Shown here: piece by piece, positions 9,850-21,300 of the stretch | How positions within the stretch are numbered: position 1 is the stretch's first letter | Layout of the letters: each line of letters starts with the position of its first letter | From: Pseudarthrobacter raffinosi | GTDB lineage: Bacteria; Actinomycetota; Actinomycetes; Actinomycetales; Micrococcaceae | Assembly: GCF_023913735.1 (NCBI RefSeq) | Contig: NZ_JAMXBH010000005.1 | Location: forward strand, 1 to 64,000 | Direction: 5' to 3' | Length of the DNA: 64,000 nt | The notes under the pieces: generated by a model | Seen by the model: the letters and a program-made list of their open reading frames with translations, nothing else | Told to the model about the DNA's origin: nothing | Databases searched by the model: none | Made by a program: the position numbers and the translations under genes

Positions 9850-11929
9850 GAAGACATACGCCGCCCGGCGCAGCCAGCTGATCTCCACGTTCGGCGTGGG
9901 AAGCCTCTTCCCAGCAGAAAACAATAGCTTCATGATCACGAGCATCGATCAATGGGACCAGAAGCATCTCAAGCCGGTCAGCGAACCTCGTCTGGCCCGG
10001 AGCCTGAATGTTTCCCAGCTGCTGCTACCACCGGCCGGCGCACGGGGAAAGATTCCGGTCGTGCGCTTTCCTCAGATGCTTGTCTGCCCTAATTGCGATC
10101 GAATCGGCACAGTGAAACAGCTGCAGGCCTCATACGAGGATCCCAAGTGTGGTCTATGCAAGTCCCTAGCACCGCTGACGCCATCCCGTTTTGTCATCGC
10201 TTGCGAAGACGGGCACATCGATGATTTCCCCTACGCGTACTGGGTCCACGGCTACTCACCAAATGACGATGCCGAGCATTTGCTGAGTCTCGCGTCCGAG
10301 GGACGCACGTCATCGCTTGCTGACATGGTTGTGCGCTGCTCGTGCAGCAAGTCCAGGACGATGGTGGACGCTTTCAACTCAATCGCCCTCAAGGAAATGA
10401 AGTGCCAGGGCAACCGCCCATGGCTTGGATGGGGCTACCGGGAACGGGAGTGTGGGAAACCGCCCAAGACTGTCCAACGAGGTGCGTCCAACGTCTGGTT
10501 TCCCGTCGTTCGTTCGGCAATCTCCATTCCGCCCTATTCCGAGTTTCTGTCCAAGGTTGTCACGGCTAACGCTTCACAGCTCAGCAAACCACAGGCACTC
10601 GAGCCTGGCTCCACCTGGGTGCTTGAAGGAATCGTAGAGAGCTTTGACGGGCGTTTTTCCGTCGACGAGCTCCGCGCAGAAATAAAGCGCCAGTTCCACG
10701 GAAGTGACGAGATCGAGCTGTCCGAGGACCAGCTGCGCGAGCAGGAATTCATGGCGCTGATGAACGGCCGCCGCGACAGCCCAGATACAGACTTCGTGGC
10801 CGAGAAAGTCGCTGTGCCCGAGTCCCATGACCACTGGATCAAGGCCACTCGAAAAGTCACGCGCCTCCGGGAGGTTCGGGCGTTGTATGGCTTTAGCCGG
10901 TTGCACCCCCGAAGCGAAGACAACCCGGAGGCCAAGCCATCTCCGCTGTTTCCTGACGACAACCGTCAGGACTGGCTGCCAGCAATTGAGACCCTGGGTG
11001 AGGGTCTGTTCATTGCACTCGACCGGCAACACGTCGAGGCGTGGGCGGAAACGGACTTCGCAGCCGGAAGGCAGAAAACGCTCCGATACAACGCGAAACG
11101 GTCAGCCGAACAACGTGGCCAAGACCCGGTCCCTGTCAGCATCGTGGAAACGCTGATTCATACGCTCTCCCACATCGTCATCGACCAGCTTTCGTTGGAC
11201 GCGGGATATCCGGCATCCTCCATTCGGGAACGCCTTTACGTTGGAGAGGATCAGGTCGGCGTGCTGTTGTACACGGCGTCCTCTGACTCCGCCGGAAGTC
11301 TGGGCGGCATCGCGGCCCAGGCCGGTCCGGGCCGCCTATGCGCTGCCCTCGACGAAGGCCTGTTCAGGACGTCATGGTGCTCTGCTGATCCTGTCTGCAT
11401 TGAATCCCGGGGTTCCGGCACGGACGCCCGGAACCTCGCTGCTTGTCACTGCTGTGTGCTGGTCCCGGAAACCAGTTGCGAACTATTCAATTCGAACCTC
11501 GACCGCGGAACTCTGTTCGGGGTGCATGGGCAGATCGGTCTCGGGTTCCGAGACTGGGCTGAGCTGAATCCCATTCAATCGTCGGGCAATGCGGCAAATA
11601 GTCAGGCGGACGCCGTGGTCGACGATGTCCCAGACAGTGTCCGCCAGAGTCCGTGGCTAACTGTCTTTGCTGAGTCTGGCCCAAGCCTACGCGAGCTCAT
11701 TTCCGAGCTTGTTGAGGCCGACGTCGAACCCGGCGATTGGGGCGCTGACATCGGCCCAGACAACCAGTGGCAGATCGACCTCTCCTGGGCAGGCGCACGC
11801 GTCGCTGTCCTAGAGGACAGAGACGAGAAACGGGACGACTGGCTGGCCGAGGAAGGCTGGACGATCTACCACACCAATGACTTCTCCCCCGGCGATCTAG
11901 CCGACAAGCTGGCGGAGAAGGCCTACTGA
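9842..11929 (+). CDS. drmB: DrmB-like DUF1998 protein
   Basis: 695-residue partner of DrmA. It opens with a segment typical of DrmB (RRSQLISTFGVGSLF). Cysteine pairs CPNC near 83 and CGLC near 104 look like a zinc ribbon. The C-terminal half carries the DUF1998 signature: HTLSH near 438, then a CHCC cluster followed by CELFN near 545-560. The last 60 residues contain a tail of the form W-x(3)-RVAV followed by RDDWLAEEGWTI, which resembles the tail of the DruE-like protein at 15307-21672. The start is TTG 9842, overlapping the drmA stop by 8 bases, so the pair is probably co-translated. In DISARM, DrmA and DrmB work as a complex on DNA; that role is from family knowledge, not visible here. It is the last gene of the forward operon. 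Confidence 0.85.
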   Translation: MAKKTYAARRSQLISTFGVGSLFPAENNSFMITSIDQWDQKHLKPVSEPRLARSLNVSQLLLPPAGARGKIPVVRFPQMLVCPNCDRIGTVKQLQASYEDPKCGLCKSLAPLTPSRFVIACEDGHIDDFPYAYWVHGYSPNDDAEHLLSLASEGRTSSLADMVVRCSCSKSRTMVDAFNSIALKEMKCQGNRPWLGWGYRERECGKPPKTVQRGASNVWFPVVRSAISIPPYSEFLSKVVTANASQLSKPQALEPGSTWVLEGIVESFDGRFSVDELRAEIKRQFHGSDEIELSEDQLREQEFMALMNGRRDSPDTDFVAEKVAVPESHDHWIKATRKVTRLREVRALYGFSRLHPRSEDNPEAKPSPLFPDDNRQDWLPAIETLGEGLFIALDRQHVEAWAETDFAAGRQKTLRYNAKRSAEQRGQDPVPVSIVETLIHTLSHIVIDQLSLDAGYPASSIRERLYVGEDQVGVLLYTASSDSAGSLGGIAAQAGPGRLCAALDEGLFRTSWCSADPVCIESRGSGTDARNLAACHCCVLVPETSCELFNSNLDRGTLFGVHGQIGLGFRDWAELNPIQSSGNAANSQADAVVDDVPDSVRQSPWLTVFAESGPSLRELISELVEADVEPGDWGADIGPDNQWQIDLSWAGARVAVLEDRDEKRDDWLAEEGWTIYHTNDFSPGDLADKLAEKAY

Positions 11930-11935
11930 GGCCCG

Positions 11936-11961
11936 GTGGGGGTCGGACCTCCGACCCTCAC
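11936..11961. terminator. Bidirectional hairpin between convergent defence operons
   Basis: The 43-base gap between the two convergent operons contains an 11-base-pair stem (11936-11946 pairs with 11951-11961, one G-T wobble) closed by the four-base loop ACCT. There is no long T tract on either side. Its position between two stop codons facing each other makes a shared terminator the simplest reading. Confidence 0.7.
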
Positions 11962-11972
11962 ATCTCCACGTC

Positions 11973-12968
11973 TTAGTCCAGGAAGTATTCGTAGCTCAGT
12001 GGCTTCAGGTTCTCCGGCGAGGGTCGCCAATCAGGGTAAACGCTCATGGTCCCGTCATCCGTGGTTATTGAACCATCGAGGTGGCGCTCCCACTGGATAT
12101 CCGCCACCACAACCAGGTCCGTCAGGCCATAGTCATTCGCGTGCGTGACCTCGTTGCGCGTCAGTATGACCTTCTGGACGTAGCCCTGAGAACCCTTAAC
12201 TTCGATGTGACGCTCTTCCTCTCCGCGCTTGGCCAGCAAGTCGTAGGACCGGTAGGCGCCCACGTCTTCGACGCTGTACCCGGCTGTTTCGTAGTGAGCA
12301 ATCGCCTGGCGGACGGCCTGCATCTCGATCGCCTTCTTCAGTATCGGGTCAGCACAGAAGCCCGCGTAGCGCTGCTTGACGCCATTCTGTCCGCCGACGG
12401 GCGGCGCAACCAGCGGTATGTCGAATCCGCCCCAGTCACTGTCGGGCAGCAACCTGTAAACCGTTTTGACTACTTGCGCGGGCAGCTTGAAGAGATAGCC
12501 CTGATTCGGTTTGAGTCCGCTGGTCGGATGCTTCTGGAACGGAAAGTAAATAGTGAGGCCAGCCGTGTCCGAAAAGTCGCGTTCAAGGTCACTTTTGACG
12601 CCCAGAATGTCTTCCTGGTGGTCCGCCCGAAGGTCCGTCAGCAGGTAGGGCCGAGGCAGGGCGGTGTACTTCGTGAGGGGAATCGTATTGGCAGGCTTAC
12701 CGAACCAGTCCCCCGCCCGGGGCTGCAACTCGCCCGCCACAATCGAGGCGCCGTACATCCCCGATTTGAAGCCCATGGGATTGTTTTTCCCCACCCAATG
12801 GAGAACGACATCGCCAATTCGAATGTCCTTCATCAAGTCGTAACGAGACGTGTCGGGTGCAATGAGCTCACTCCCCCAAGTGTCAACGGTGACCAGTTCC
12901 ATCCAGTAACGCTGCGAGGCGTCGCCGTCCCACCAGCGCGCCTTGTTCCCAACCGAACTAACAGTCAT
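11973..12968 (-). CDS. EVE-like domain plus DUF3883 (PD-D/ExK-like) protein
   Basis: About 331 residues and the last gene of the reverse operon. Residues 1-130 resemble the EVE/PUA-like fold that reads modified bases: an early aromatic pair RWW, then IGDVVLHW near 50-60 and a basic NNPMGFKSG region. Residues 210-320 match DUF3883, a PD-(D/E)XK-like domain, with D243 and E256-V-K258 as candidate catalytic residues (numbered from ATG 12968). The inferred role is recognition of, and possibly cleavage at, modified or foreign DNA. The gap from the upstream UvrD gene stop is 42 bases. The start is uncertain: ATG 12968 has GGGGGAG very close upstream, and GTG 12989 adds seven residues with a weaker ribosome site. 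Other EVE-containing proteins are known modification-dependent restriction factors, but the catalytic assignment here is from motif spacing only. Confidence 0.75.
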   Translation of the reverse strand: MTVSSVGNKARWWDGDASQRYWMELVTVDTWGSELIAPDTSRYDLMKDIRIGDVVLHWVGKNNPMGFKSGMYGASIVAGELQPRAGDWFGKPANTIPLTKYTALPRPYLLTDLRADHQEDILGVKSDLERDFSDTAGLTIYFPFQKHPTSGLKPNQGYLFKLPAQVVKTVYRLLPDSDWGGFDIPLVAPPVGGQNGVKQRYAGFCADPILKKAIEMQAVRQAIAHYETAGYSVEDVGAYRSYDLLAKRGEEERHIEVKGSQGYVQKVILTRNEVTHANDYGLTDLVVVADIQWERHLDGSITTDDGTMSVYPDWRPSPENLKPLSYEYFLD

Positions 12969-13010
12969 TACTCCCCCAAATGGTTGCACTGATATTCGTA
13001 AATATTGAAC

Positions 13011-15305
13011 CTACTTTGTACCAAGCAGCTCCGACGGTTTGCCGCTCCACGACACGACAAGTCCGTCGCGTGCGCGTGTTGCCGCGACGTACAGCAGCGA
13101 GCGTTCACGGAGAATAGCGTCGGCCCGCTCCGCCGGCGCCAGACCCTTGACCTGATAGGAAGCCGGAAGGGTCTGGTCCGAAATACCAAAAAGAACCACC
13201 CGCGTGAATTCCATGCCCTTTGACCGGTGCATGGTCATGACTGACGGCACACCGGGCACGGTCGCCACACTCGCCGTTCTGGCTTCGAGATCACGTTCAT
13301 TCAGCCCGTTGATGACTTTGCCGATCTGGAAATTGGAGCGGACCAGGATTCCGACCGTCTCCAGCGGCACCCCCTCGTCCTTCCACTTCCGCAGGTAGTC
13401 GGCAAGGTTGTCCAGTTCCTCAGCGATCGAAGCCGAAGCTATCTCTTCTGGCCGCGGCCCTACCCGCGAGGAGGTGTATCCGTTAATTGATTCCTGATCG
13501 CCTTCAATGTCCGTCACCGGGGCTCCGCTAAGAAGTCCGACGGCGTACGCAAGGTTCTGCTGGGTGGTGCGGTAATTGAGCGTCAACCTGCGTGAACGGC
13601 CGACGATTCCAATTCCAAAGCGGGACAACGGAACCTTTTGGCCATAAATGCGCTGATGCGAATCCTCCGCGATGAAAAGATCATCCGGTCCCTGCTTTAC
13701 CAGCTCCCGGAGAAACAGCCAGTGGCCTGCGTGCAGGTCCTGGGCTTCATCGATCAGTACGTGATCAACAAGACGTGCTCCAGCGGCGTCTGCACGGTGA
13801 CGGAGCACCAGAGCAGCGAGGTGCGCCAGCTCCACGAACGAGGCATGCATCTCGATCCGGTTGTAATAGCGGTATGCTTCGACGACTTTCCAGACAGCAA
13901 GCCGCTTCGCCCGGTTCAAGGCTGTGCCGCGGCCGGCGCGGGGCACCTTCAGGTACTCATCCTTGCCACTGATGAAGTTGGGCAGGATCACTGTCTCGTA
14001 CTCCTGCTGGAGGAATGTCGGATTGGCGAGCTCGAGTTCCAGCTGATGGTCGGTGTCGACCAGTGCTGACTCCCATTGCTGGCGTGCACTATCTGCGTCC
14101 AGAATCTTCCCCGGGGCAGAGACCTCCAGCCCGAAGAGATCCTTCATGGCGAGGCGCTGCTCGGTTTCCTGGGCACCGCGAAACACTTTGCTGACCAGTG
14201 AATCCACACCGGAAATGTGGATGCCGGGAGCTCCTGGCTTTGCCGCCCGGGGAAGATCGGCATCCAGCTTCGACAAGCCGCTTTCCAGCGAGTCGGCAAG
14301 GGTCGTTGTGTAGGTAGTCAGGACAATACGCGACGCAGGTTCGGCCGTGGCCACCATCCGGGCGCGGTGGAGTAGGACCACCGTCTTGCCGGTTCCGGCA
14401 CCACCGGAGAGACGGAAGGAGCCGCTGTAGCGACGTTCGGAATAGACACGCTGTTCTGGATGAAGGAACGTGCGCCAGGAATCGAAGTCTCCACCCTCGA
14501 TGACCTTTTTGAGCTCATCGGAGTTGTCTCCCACGAACGTAAATTGCATCTTCGTGGCCGGATGCTCCAGTGACTTCCGGATCTTCTCCTCTTCTGTCGC
14601 CTGCGGGTCGTCCACGTAGCGGCTCAACGCGAGCTTGTCCTGCACTTCCTGGACGGAGGTGCCGGCGGCCAGTTCCAGGAGAGCGGTTGCCTGCCACTCC
14701 GGGGCCTCGTCCAAGACGTTCAGTAGATCCTCGTCCGAGGATGCGACGAATGCCCGGCCCACAAGATCCGAGGCGAGGCCAAGTTCTGAAACCAATTCAG
14801 CCGGCTCCATGCCGCAACCCAGAAGCGGGTTGATCCAGGCTTCGGGATTCTCCTCCCGGCGCGACAAGGTCTCCCCTACAGGGACCTGAGACTCGACGTC
14901 GGGCTGCGGAGTCGGAGCGTCAGGAAAAACCGCAACATAAGGGACACTCGCGGCAGGAGGCGTATCGCCGTCGGGCGTGGAGGCCCGGATGACTTCCAGG
15001 ACGCCGTTGACCGAGTTCACCTGAAGCACGCTGGAGCGGGCGATGTCGATTGCCTCGTCGTGCGGCCAGGCGCCGTAGTAGAAGTAGTGCGGGATGGTGT
15101 CGAAGGCGACTTTGAAGAGCACGGCCCGGTAGTTTTGGTCGATCCGGCCCGTCCGCACCCGGGGGTCCGCGGGCGCATGCATGGGTTCGATATGGAGCCC
15201 GGGCGCGGTGTCGTCCTTCTGGAGTTTCTCGAAGAAGGAGTACACCTTGTTCTTCATGCTGCCGTCGATCTTGTCTTTCTGCTTGATCCATGTCACCAGC
15301 GCCAT
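13011..15305 (-). CDS. UvrD-type helicase with RelE-like N-terminal domain
   Basis: 764-residue SF1 helicase. Residues 13-85 have the pattern of RelE/HigB-type toxins: a helical KVYSFFEKLQK start, then GLHIEPM, RTGRIDQNYRAVLF and IPHYFYYG strands. This suggests a toxin-fold domain fused to the helicase. Residues 300 onward are UvrD-like: GGAGTGKT (301-308), DEAQD near 545, MHRSKGMEF near 690 and a motif VI-like YVAATRARDGL close to the end. The start ATG 15305 has GGGAG about six bases upstream and lies one base after the preceding stop (TGATATG), indicating coupling to the DruE-like gene. Whether the N-terminal domain cleaves RNA or only adopts the fold is unknown; the usual RelE catalytic residues are not obvious. 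Confidence 0.87.
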   Translation of the reverse strand: MALVTWIKQKDKIDGSMKNKVYSFFEKLQKDDTAPGLHIEPMHAPADPRVRTGRIDQNYRAVLFKVAFDTIPHYFYYGAWPHDEAIDIARSSVLQVNSVNGVLEVIRASTPDGDTPPAASVPYVAVFPDAPTPQPDVESQVPVGETLSRREENPEAWINPLLGCGMEPAELVSELGLASDLVGRAFVASSDEDLLNVLDEAPEWQATALLELAAGTSVQEVQDKLALSRYVDDPQATEEEKIRKSLEHPATKMQFTFVGDNSDELKKVIEGGDFDSWRTFLHPEQRVYSERRYSGSFRLSGGAGTGKTVVLLHRARMVATAEPASRIVLTTYTTTLADSLESGLSKLDADLPRAAKPGAPGIHISGVDSLVSKVFRGAQETEQRLAMKDLFGLEVSAPGKILDADSARQQWESALVDTDHQLELELANPTFLQQEYETVILPNFISGKDEYLKVPRAGRGTALNRAKRLAVWKVVEAYRYYNRIEMHASFVELAHLAALVLRHRADAAGARLVDHVLIDEAQDLHAGHWLFLRELVKQGPDDLFIAEDSHQRIYGQKVPLSRFGIGIVGRSRRLTLNYRTTQQNLAYAVGLLSGAPVTDIEGDQESINGYTSSRVGPRPEEIASASIAEELDNLADYLRKWKDEGVPLETVGILVRSNFQIGKVINGLNERDLEARTASVATVPGVPSVMTMHRSKGMEFTRVVLFGISDQTLPASYQVKGLAPAERADAILRERSLLYVAATRARDGLVVSWSGKPSELLGTK

Positions 15306-15306
15306 A

Positions 15307-18300
15307 TCAAGCTCCCTTCGTCTTCAGTAGTTCGCGAATAGCGTCAACGTCCGTTCCGACGATGACCCAGCCGGCGGCCTCAAGTTCGGCGCGCCCGTCA
15401 TCGCCGTCCAACATGACGGCGATCCGGTAATCCGGCCAGGCGATCGAGACCGGCAGTCCGTCCACCTCGAACCCGAGTTCCGGTAGGACACTGATGTCCG
15501 CATTGGCTATAGCCAGTAGAAGGGTCTTTTCGAACTCGGTGGACTGTTCCAGCAGCTCGTGCCAGGCAGGGCTAAGCCCGTCGGACATCTCCAGCCGGGC
15601 GGCCTCTTCCTCGACAGATCCGCCGGAGCTGACCGGAGACATCACCGACCCGATCGTCAGACCGATCTGCTTGAACGCCAAGAGGTTCGAGAGCCGCAGC
15701 CATTCGCGCCAGGATGCCTCATTTGGCGGAGAACCAACCACTTGCGCCCTGTCGTCTAGGCACAGGCCGACGGCGATCGTGGACAGGCTCTTGGGCGATC
15801 CGGCAGCCGCGAACCCCAGGCTTCCGGAGCTGTACGTCCAGGCCGTGACGATGCCAGAGGGGAGAGCTGGCTTCGTGCCCTGGGACAGCGCCGCCGCGTG
15901 CGCGTACATCGCGTCGGCGTCACCGGGCTCGGGCCGCTTTGCCATCAGCATGAGGGGCACCAGCTCCGAGAAGTTCGTCCATGCCTCGGGATCCGGCCGG
16001 TTGACCCATTCCCAGAGCATGGTCATCCCGTCCCGGCCCAGCAGGTCCATGATCGCGGCATTCACGGGGTAGTTGGCCATGAGCTGCGCGTTGAGCTTGG
16101 CGTTGGCCCAGGAAGGCAGCACCACCGGCGCCGAAGGACCGGCTTCGAATGCTTCCACGTCCTGCCACGTTACGGCCCATGGCACCGCGGCCCCGGATAG
16201 CTCAGAGCTGTGCCGGAGTATGTCGCGCTTGGTGGCGTCGTCCGCGATTCTGTTGTGTTCCGGGGACGCGTGGAAGGTGAAGCCGTCCGTGTAGATCGCC
16301 AGAACGGGGAAGTTCGGGTCCGGCGGTCCCTTGAGAAGGAAGTCGGGACGGGTTCCCGCGACATCCACCTGTGGGATGAGCTGCCATTGGAACTGCTGCC
16401 CGGGGATCCGGAAAGTGATGGTGTCCGCCAGCGCACCGGGGGTGACCTTCGTGTGTGCGCCGACGGCTTTCAGCCGGTCCATCCAGGCCTTCCGGAACCG
16501 CTTTTCCAGCAGCGATTCGATCGATGTCTCGGCGTCGGGCGCGTCCTCGGTAACCGTCCAGTTGGTGAACGACGGCGGGACGGCACTGTCGCTGGCGGCC
16601 TCACCGGAGCGCAGCAGCAGGCCCAGCAGGCGTTCGGCACTGGCCCGGGCCACCTTGTCCACCGTCCACGGTTCGGCGAAGGGAAGCAAGCAGTGGTGGC
16701 ACGCCAGGCGGTCTTCAAGGCGGCAGCTGCAGTCCCGCACCGTTTGCCACGCAGCGTGCAGCAGCTCCCACACGCGTTCGGCGTTGGCGAACTCGGCCAG
16801 GTAGCCGGTGCCGCCGGGGACTTTGTCGTGCAGCATGAGGGCAATTCGATTGCCGCCGTGCGCCGGATCGTTGATCCGCAGGACTCCGAGGTGGTCAGGG
16901 GCCCCGCCCAGAACTTTCTGAAGACCCAACAGCAGGGCTGCCTGGAGACTCGGCACTGAAAAGTCGTCGCCGTAGGTCACGTCCAGGGGCAGGTGCAACA
17001 CGACGCCCTGGGTGTTCAGTTCCCGGGCGAGCACTACTTCTTTGACGCTCTCCTGGGCAGCCTTGCGGTATTTGCACCAGAACCGGTGCTCGGTGGGCAT
17101 GTTCTCCTTGGCGGACTGGTCCAGCTGGCCGCAGTAAGAGCACAGCCGGAACATCGGCGTCCGGACGTCGTCCCCAGCGATGGTCCGCACCCCGCCGTTG
17201 GAGGCCGTCCGTCCGGTGTTGAGCCATCGGATATCCACCCGGTTGAAGTATTCGGCGCCGAAGTCGTAGCCCTCCACAAACCAGCGCTTCTGCAGGTGCT
17301 GCGGGTCGATGTCCGCCGCGGCGACAATCGTGAAGCGTTCCCGCACGCGGTTGTCGCGGCGGTCGTTGATCGCAGCCTCGTCCCGGCGGACCTCGGCGGA
17401 GACCTTCTTCATGACCACGACGTCGAGGACCTGGCCCATGTCCGCGATCGCCGACGTGCCGCAGCGCAGACAGTTCTGCACAGCCGCGGCGGCGCCGAGG
17501 TCGGTCTTGATCCAGCCGCATTGTGGGCAGACCTGCCATTTTTGGATATGGCTTTGCTGGGGACCCAGATCCACGGCGTCGATAAGGATTTCCATGCCCT
17601 GCGCGTAGAACGTGGCGCCGGGCGCGAATTCGCTCAGGGCCACCGAGGCGCCGCGGTTGTAGGAGACGGTGTCCGTGACGAATTCCTGCGTGTCGGCGTC
17701 TTTCCAGGACAGCCCCACGTCCAGGCTGACCGAGTCGTCCAGAAGTGTGTAGTTGGGAAGCACACCGTAGGCCTCCAGGACCGAAATCCAGTACTGGCCG
17801 CGGAGCTGCTTGAGCTGGTCCCGGATCATTTTGAGGGTGGCCTTGGCGGTTCGAAGCGCCTGGTGAGCGTCGGAGGTTTTGTCGTCCAGCCGTTCTGCGA
17901 GGGCGGCGGCGGCCTCCAGCTCGGGCAGGGCGTTGCCGATTTCCTTGCGGCGGGTGTCGAGTTCGTCGACGTCGGCCTTCCACTCCCCCGCCGCCCGGAC
18001 CAGGTGACGGGCGAGGCCGCTGGGCTCGCCGTCGTCGTGCCGTGAAGCCCACGCTGTCAGGCGGGCGGCGCTATCCGCGGAAATCCGTTCGCCGAACTGA
18101 TGCAGGAACTCTGCCAGATAGTCGGGAGCGTGCGCTGTGGCGTCCTCGATCAGATCCCCGATGAACGATCCCGGCCCGACGCTCCCGAGGGCCTGGATGG
18201 CGTCGACCGGGTGCGGACGGCCCGCAGCCCGGGCGAAGCGGTCCGCGACGTGAGCAACGTACTGGCGTCCCAGGATTTCTTCGGCATCCAGGTACGTGGC

Positions 18301-21300
18301 CGGCGGCCGGACCTCCCCGTTGATGACAGAGAGCGGTTCGTGGAGTTTGGGCAGGTGCTCGCCGCGGCCCCGCACGAAGGCAAGGACCAGCGAGTTGCCG
18401 GTCAGGCGGCCGGCCCGTCCCACCCGTTGCAAGTAGGAGGCCACGGACGTCGGGAGCGAGGCCAGCATGACGCAGGAGAGGTCCCCGATGTCGATGCCCA
18501 TCTCCAGCGTGGGAGTGGCGACCAGGACGTTGGGAGCCTGCGGGTTGTCAGCGCCGGACTTGAACTGCGTTTCGTAAAGAATCCTTGTCGCGTCATCGAG
18601 AAGCGAGGTGTGTTCCCTGGCAACGACCCGCTTGCTCTCGCGTGAGGAGTAGAGGTCCCGGTAGAAGTTGCGGGCGTCGGCGGCGTGCCGCTGGAGGGTC
18701 CCGCTGCAGCGGACCAGAGTGCAGGGGCCGTCAACGAGCTGATCGATGACCGTCAGGCTCCCGGGAGTGATGGCCTGGCAGACCTTGCACTGGACCGTGT
18801 GGCGTCCTGCGGCCAAATCCTCGGCGTCCGGGACAGAGAGCACGATCTTCTCCGGGTCGAGCCAGAAAACATCGGCGCCTGAGTTCGTCTTGGAGCTGCC
18901 GAGTGTTCCGTCATCGGCGAGTGCGGTGATGAGTGCCTTGGCCAGGTAGCTGCCGTCTGCCGGGGCAACGCCGAGGCAGCGGGCGGTCCAGCGTGCGTAC
19001 CAGGACGCCGAGGACGTGACGCCGTCCAGATTGTCGGAGGCCGCGGCGGCAGCGCCGATCCGGGGGAAGGCCGGCGCAGGCCGGCCGGAGGGGAACGCGG
19101 GCATGCCCTCACCCTTGGGCCGCCCGCCCCATATCTGCCAACGCTTGCCGTCGGTCGAGATGTAGCCTTTGAGCCATTCATGGTGGACGCCGCCCTGGAG
19201 ACGAATTCTCTCAACGGTGCCGCGGATCCACTGCAGCAGCTGCTGCTGCGTGGGCGCGTTCTCCCCGACCATGGTCTGTTGGAGGGCCGACTCATAGGCC
19301 TTCCGGGCCACGGAGAGCATGCGAGTGGGGTTGCCGGCGTCGGTTTCGACGGCCAGGGACCCCGTGAGTTCCAGAGTCCGGCCGGTCCGGGACTGAAGAC
19401 CAAGCTCCAATAGGGCGTCGAACTGCAGCCGGCGTTTCGCGAAGCGCCGGGCCCGGACGCGTTCCGCCGGGGAGGCCTTCGGGTCCCAGAACGGCCGGAA
19501 GCTTTGCCGGTCCACGAATTCGGGGGCGATCAGCTGGTACCGCGCCCCCGGTGTGTCCGCGCGGGCAATCGCAGCGTCGACGAGTTCCGAAAGTGTGGCT
19601 GGCTGCTCGCCGAGGGCGCGCCGTAGGGCGGTGCGGAGCGTCATGGTGTGGGAGCGGGACTGGACATAGCCGGCCCGGTGCGCTGCGTCCTGGACGCTGT
19701 CGGTGAAGACGAGGGCCTTCTTTTCCTCGTCATTCAGGCCCTCGGCGCCGAACAGGTTGGAGATGCTCACGGAGAGCATGGTGGCGATGGCGCTACCCAT
19801 GAAGGCGATGCCGTCCTTGGCCAGGCAGGATGGGCAGACGTCCTTCTTGGACTGGTCGTCCGAGTCCTTCCCCGCGAGCATCAGGACGGGGATGATCCGC
19901 CCTTCGGCCAGGTCTGCGCTGTCCGCTTTCGGAGGCATGGTGGAGAGACCACGGTTGACAGTGTGGAGCCAATGCAGGCCCTGCACCTGCTCCGAGCCGT
20001 CCTGGCGGAATTCGATGATGTCCGCCTCGGCAGCCGCCGAGATGAGGGTCCGGAAGCGCGGGTTGTTTGTGACGCGTGCTTCACGGATCTTGGAGTCGTC
20101 CAGTTCCAGGTCCAGACCGGTGGGGGCCAGGACGGCTCCCCAGCCCGAGCGTCCGCAGTGCCGGCAATAGAGCGCCGGCAGGAACATGTCATGGGACTGG
20201 TCCACTCCGTCGTCGGCCCAGCGGTAGCGTGGTGACGTGTCGACGGCGGCGTCCACGCGGGACATCTCGCGGATCCATAGGTGCGTCTCCACCGTCACCG
20301 CGGCCCTGCCGTGGCGGGCGCGGATGTGGCTGAGCAGTGCGATGACGTGGGAGATAAATTCTTCGGCGGCGTCCGGCCGAACCCCTGCAGGCAGTGAATG
20401 GGACGGGAAGATCGCGTTCGTCAGGTCTGAAAGTGCAACCGCGGTGCTCGCATGCTTCAGCAGGGCTGCGGTCAGCGGGTGCGTGCGGATCGCGTCCAGA
20501 AGGTCGGTGGGGCGTTCGTCGAAGAGCGCGTCCAGGACGGGTCCGACGACGGCTTCCGGGCCGTCGCCTGCCTCGCGCAGTTCCGCGACGGCGTTGTTGG
20601 TGGTGGTGATGCCGAGGGCGGCGGTGTGCAGGTCCCGGCCCTGAACGGTTCCGTTGCCGAGCTCTGACCAGGCCTGCTGGGTGAGCCGGGATTCGGTGAC
20701 GACGGAGTCTGGTGGGAACACCTCGCCGAACACAGTCTCTGCGAAGCGGAGCATGGCGCCCGGGTCGCCTTTGCTGCCCAGCGTGGCGGATGTGGCGACT
20801 GGTGTGGCCCGGCCGAGCGGACGGGCCCGGTCTTCCTCGCTCAGCCCGTGGGGATGGTCCGTCAGGTCGTCCGGCCAGTAGCTCTTGAGCGTCAGTCCGA
20901 GGCGCCGCAGCAGCATGGCGACGTCTGTGCCTTGGGCGCCGTCGTAGGTGTGGAATTCGTCCAAGACCACGTACTGCAGGCTGGTCGCAGACTTCTGCCA
21001 GAGCGGCGCGTCGGCATGACGGAGCAGGAGCATATCCAGCATTTTGTAGTTCGTCAGTAGAATGTCCGGCGGGTCCTGATGGAAGACATCGCGGTCATTG
21101 ATCAGACCGTCCGGGGCGACCCTGGTGCGGTTGGTGTCCTTTTGGCCGGTGTAGATGCCGGCGGTGATCCCGGATAGCTCCGCGTAGGTGGTCAGCAGCT
21201 CGGCCAGGCGTTTGGCCTGATCGTTGGCGAGAGCGTTCATCGGGTAGAGGATGAGCGCCTTGGTGCCGGTGATGCCGTCCCGTTTGGCGCGCAGCACGTG

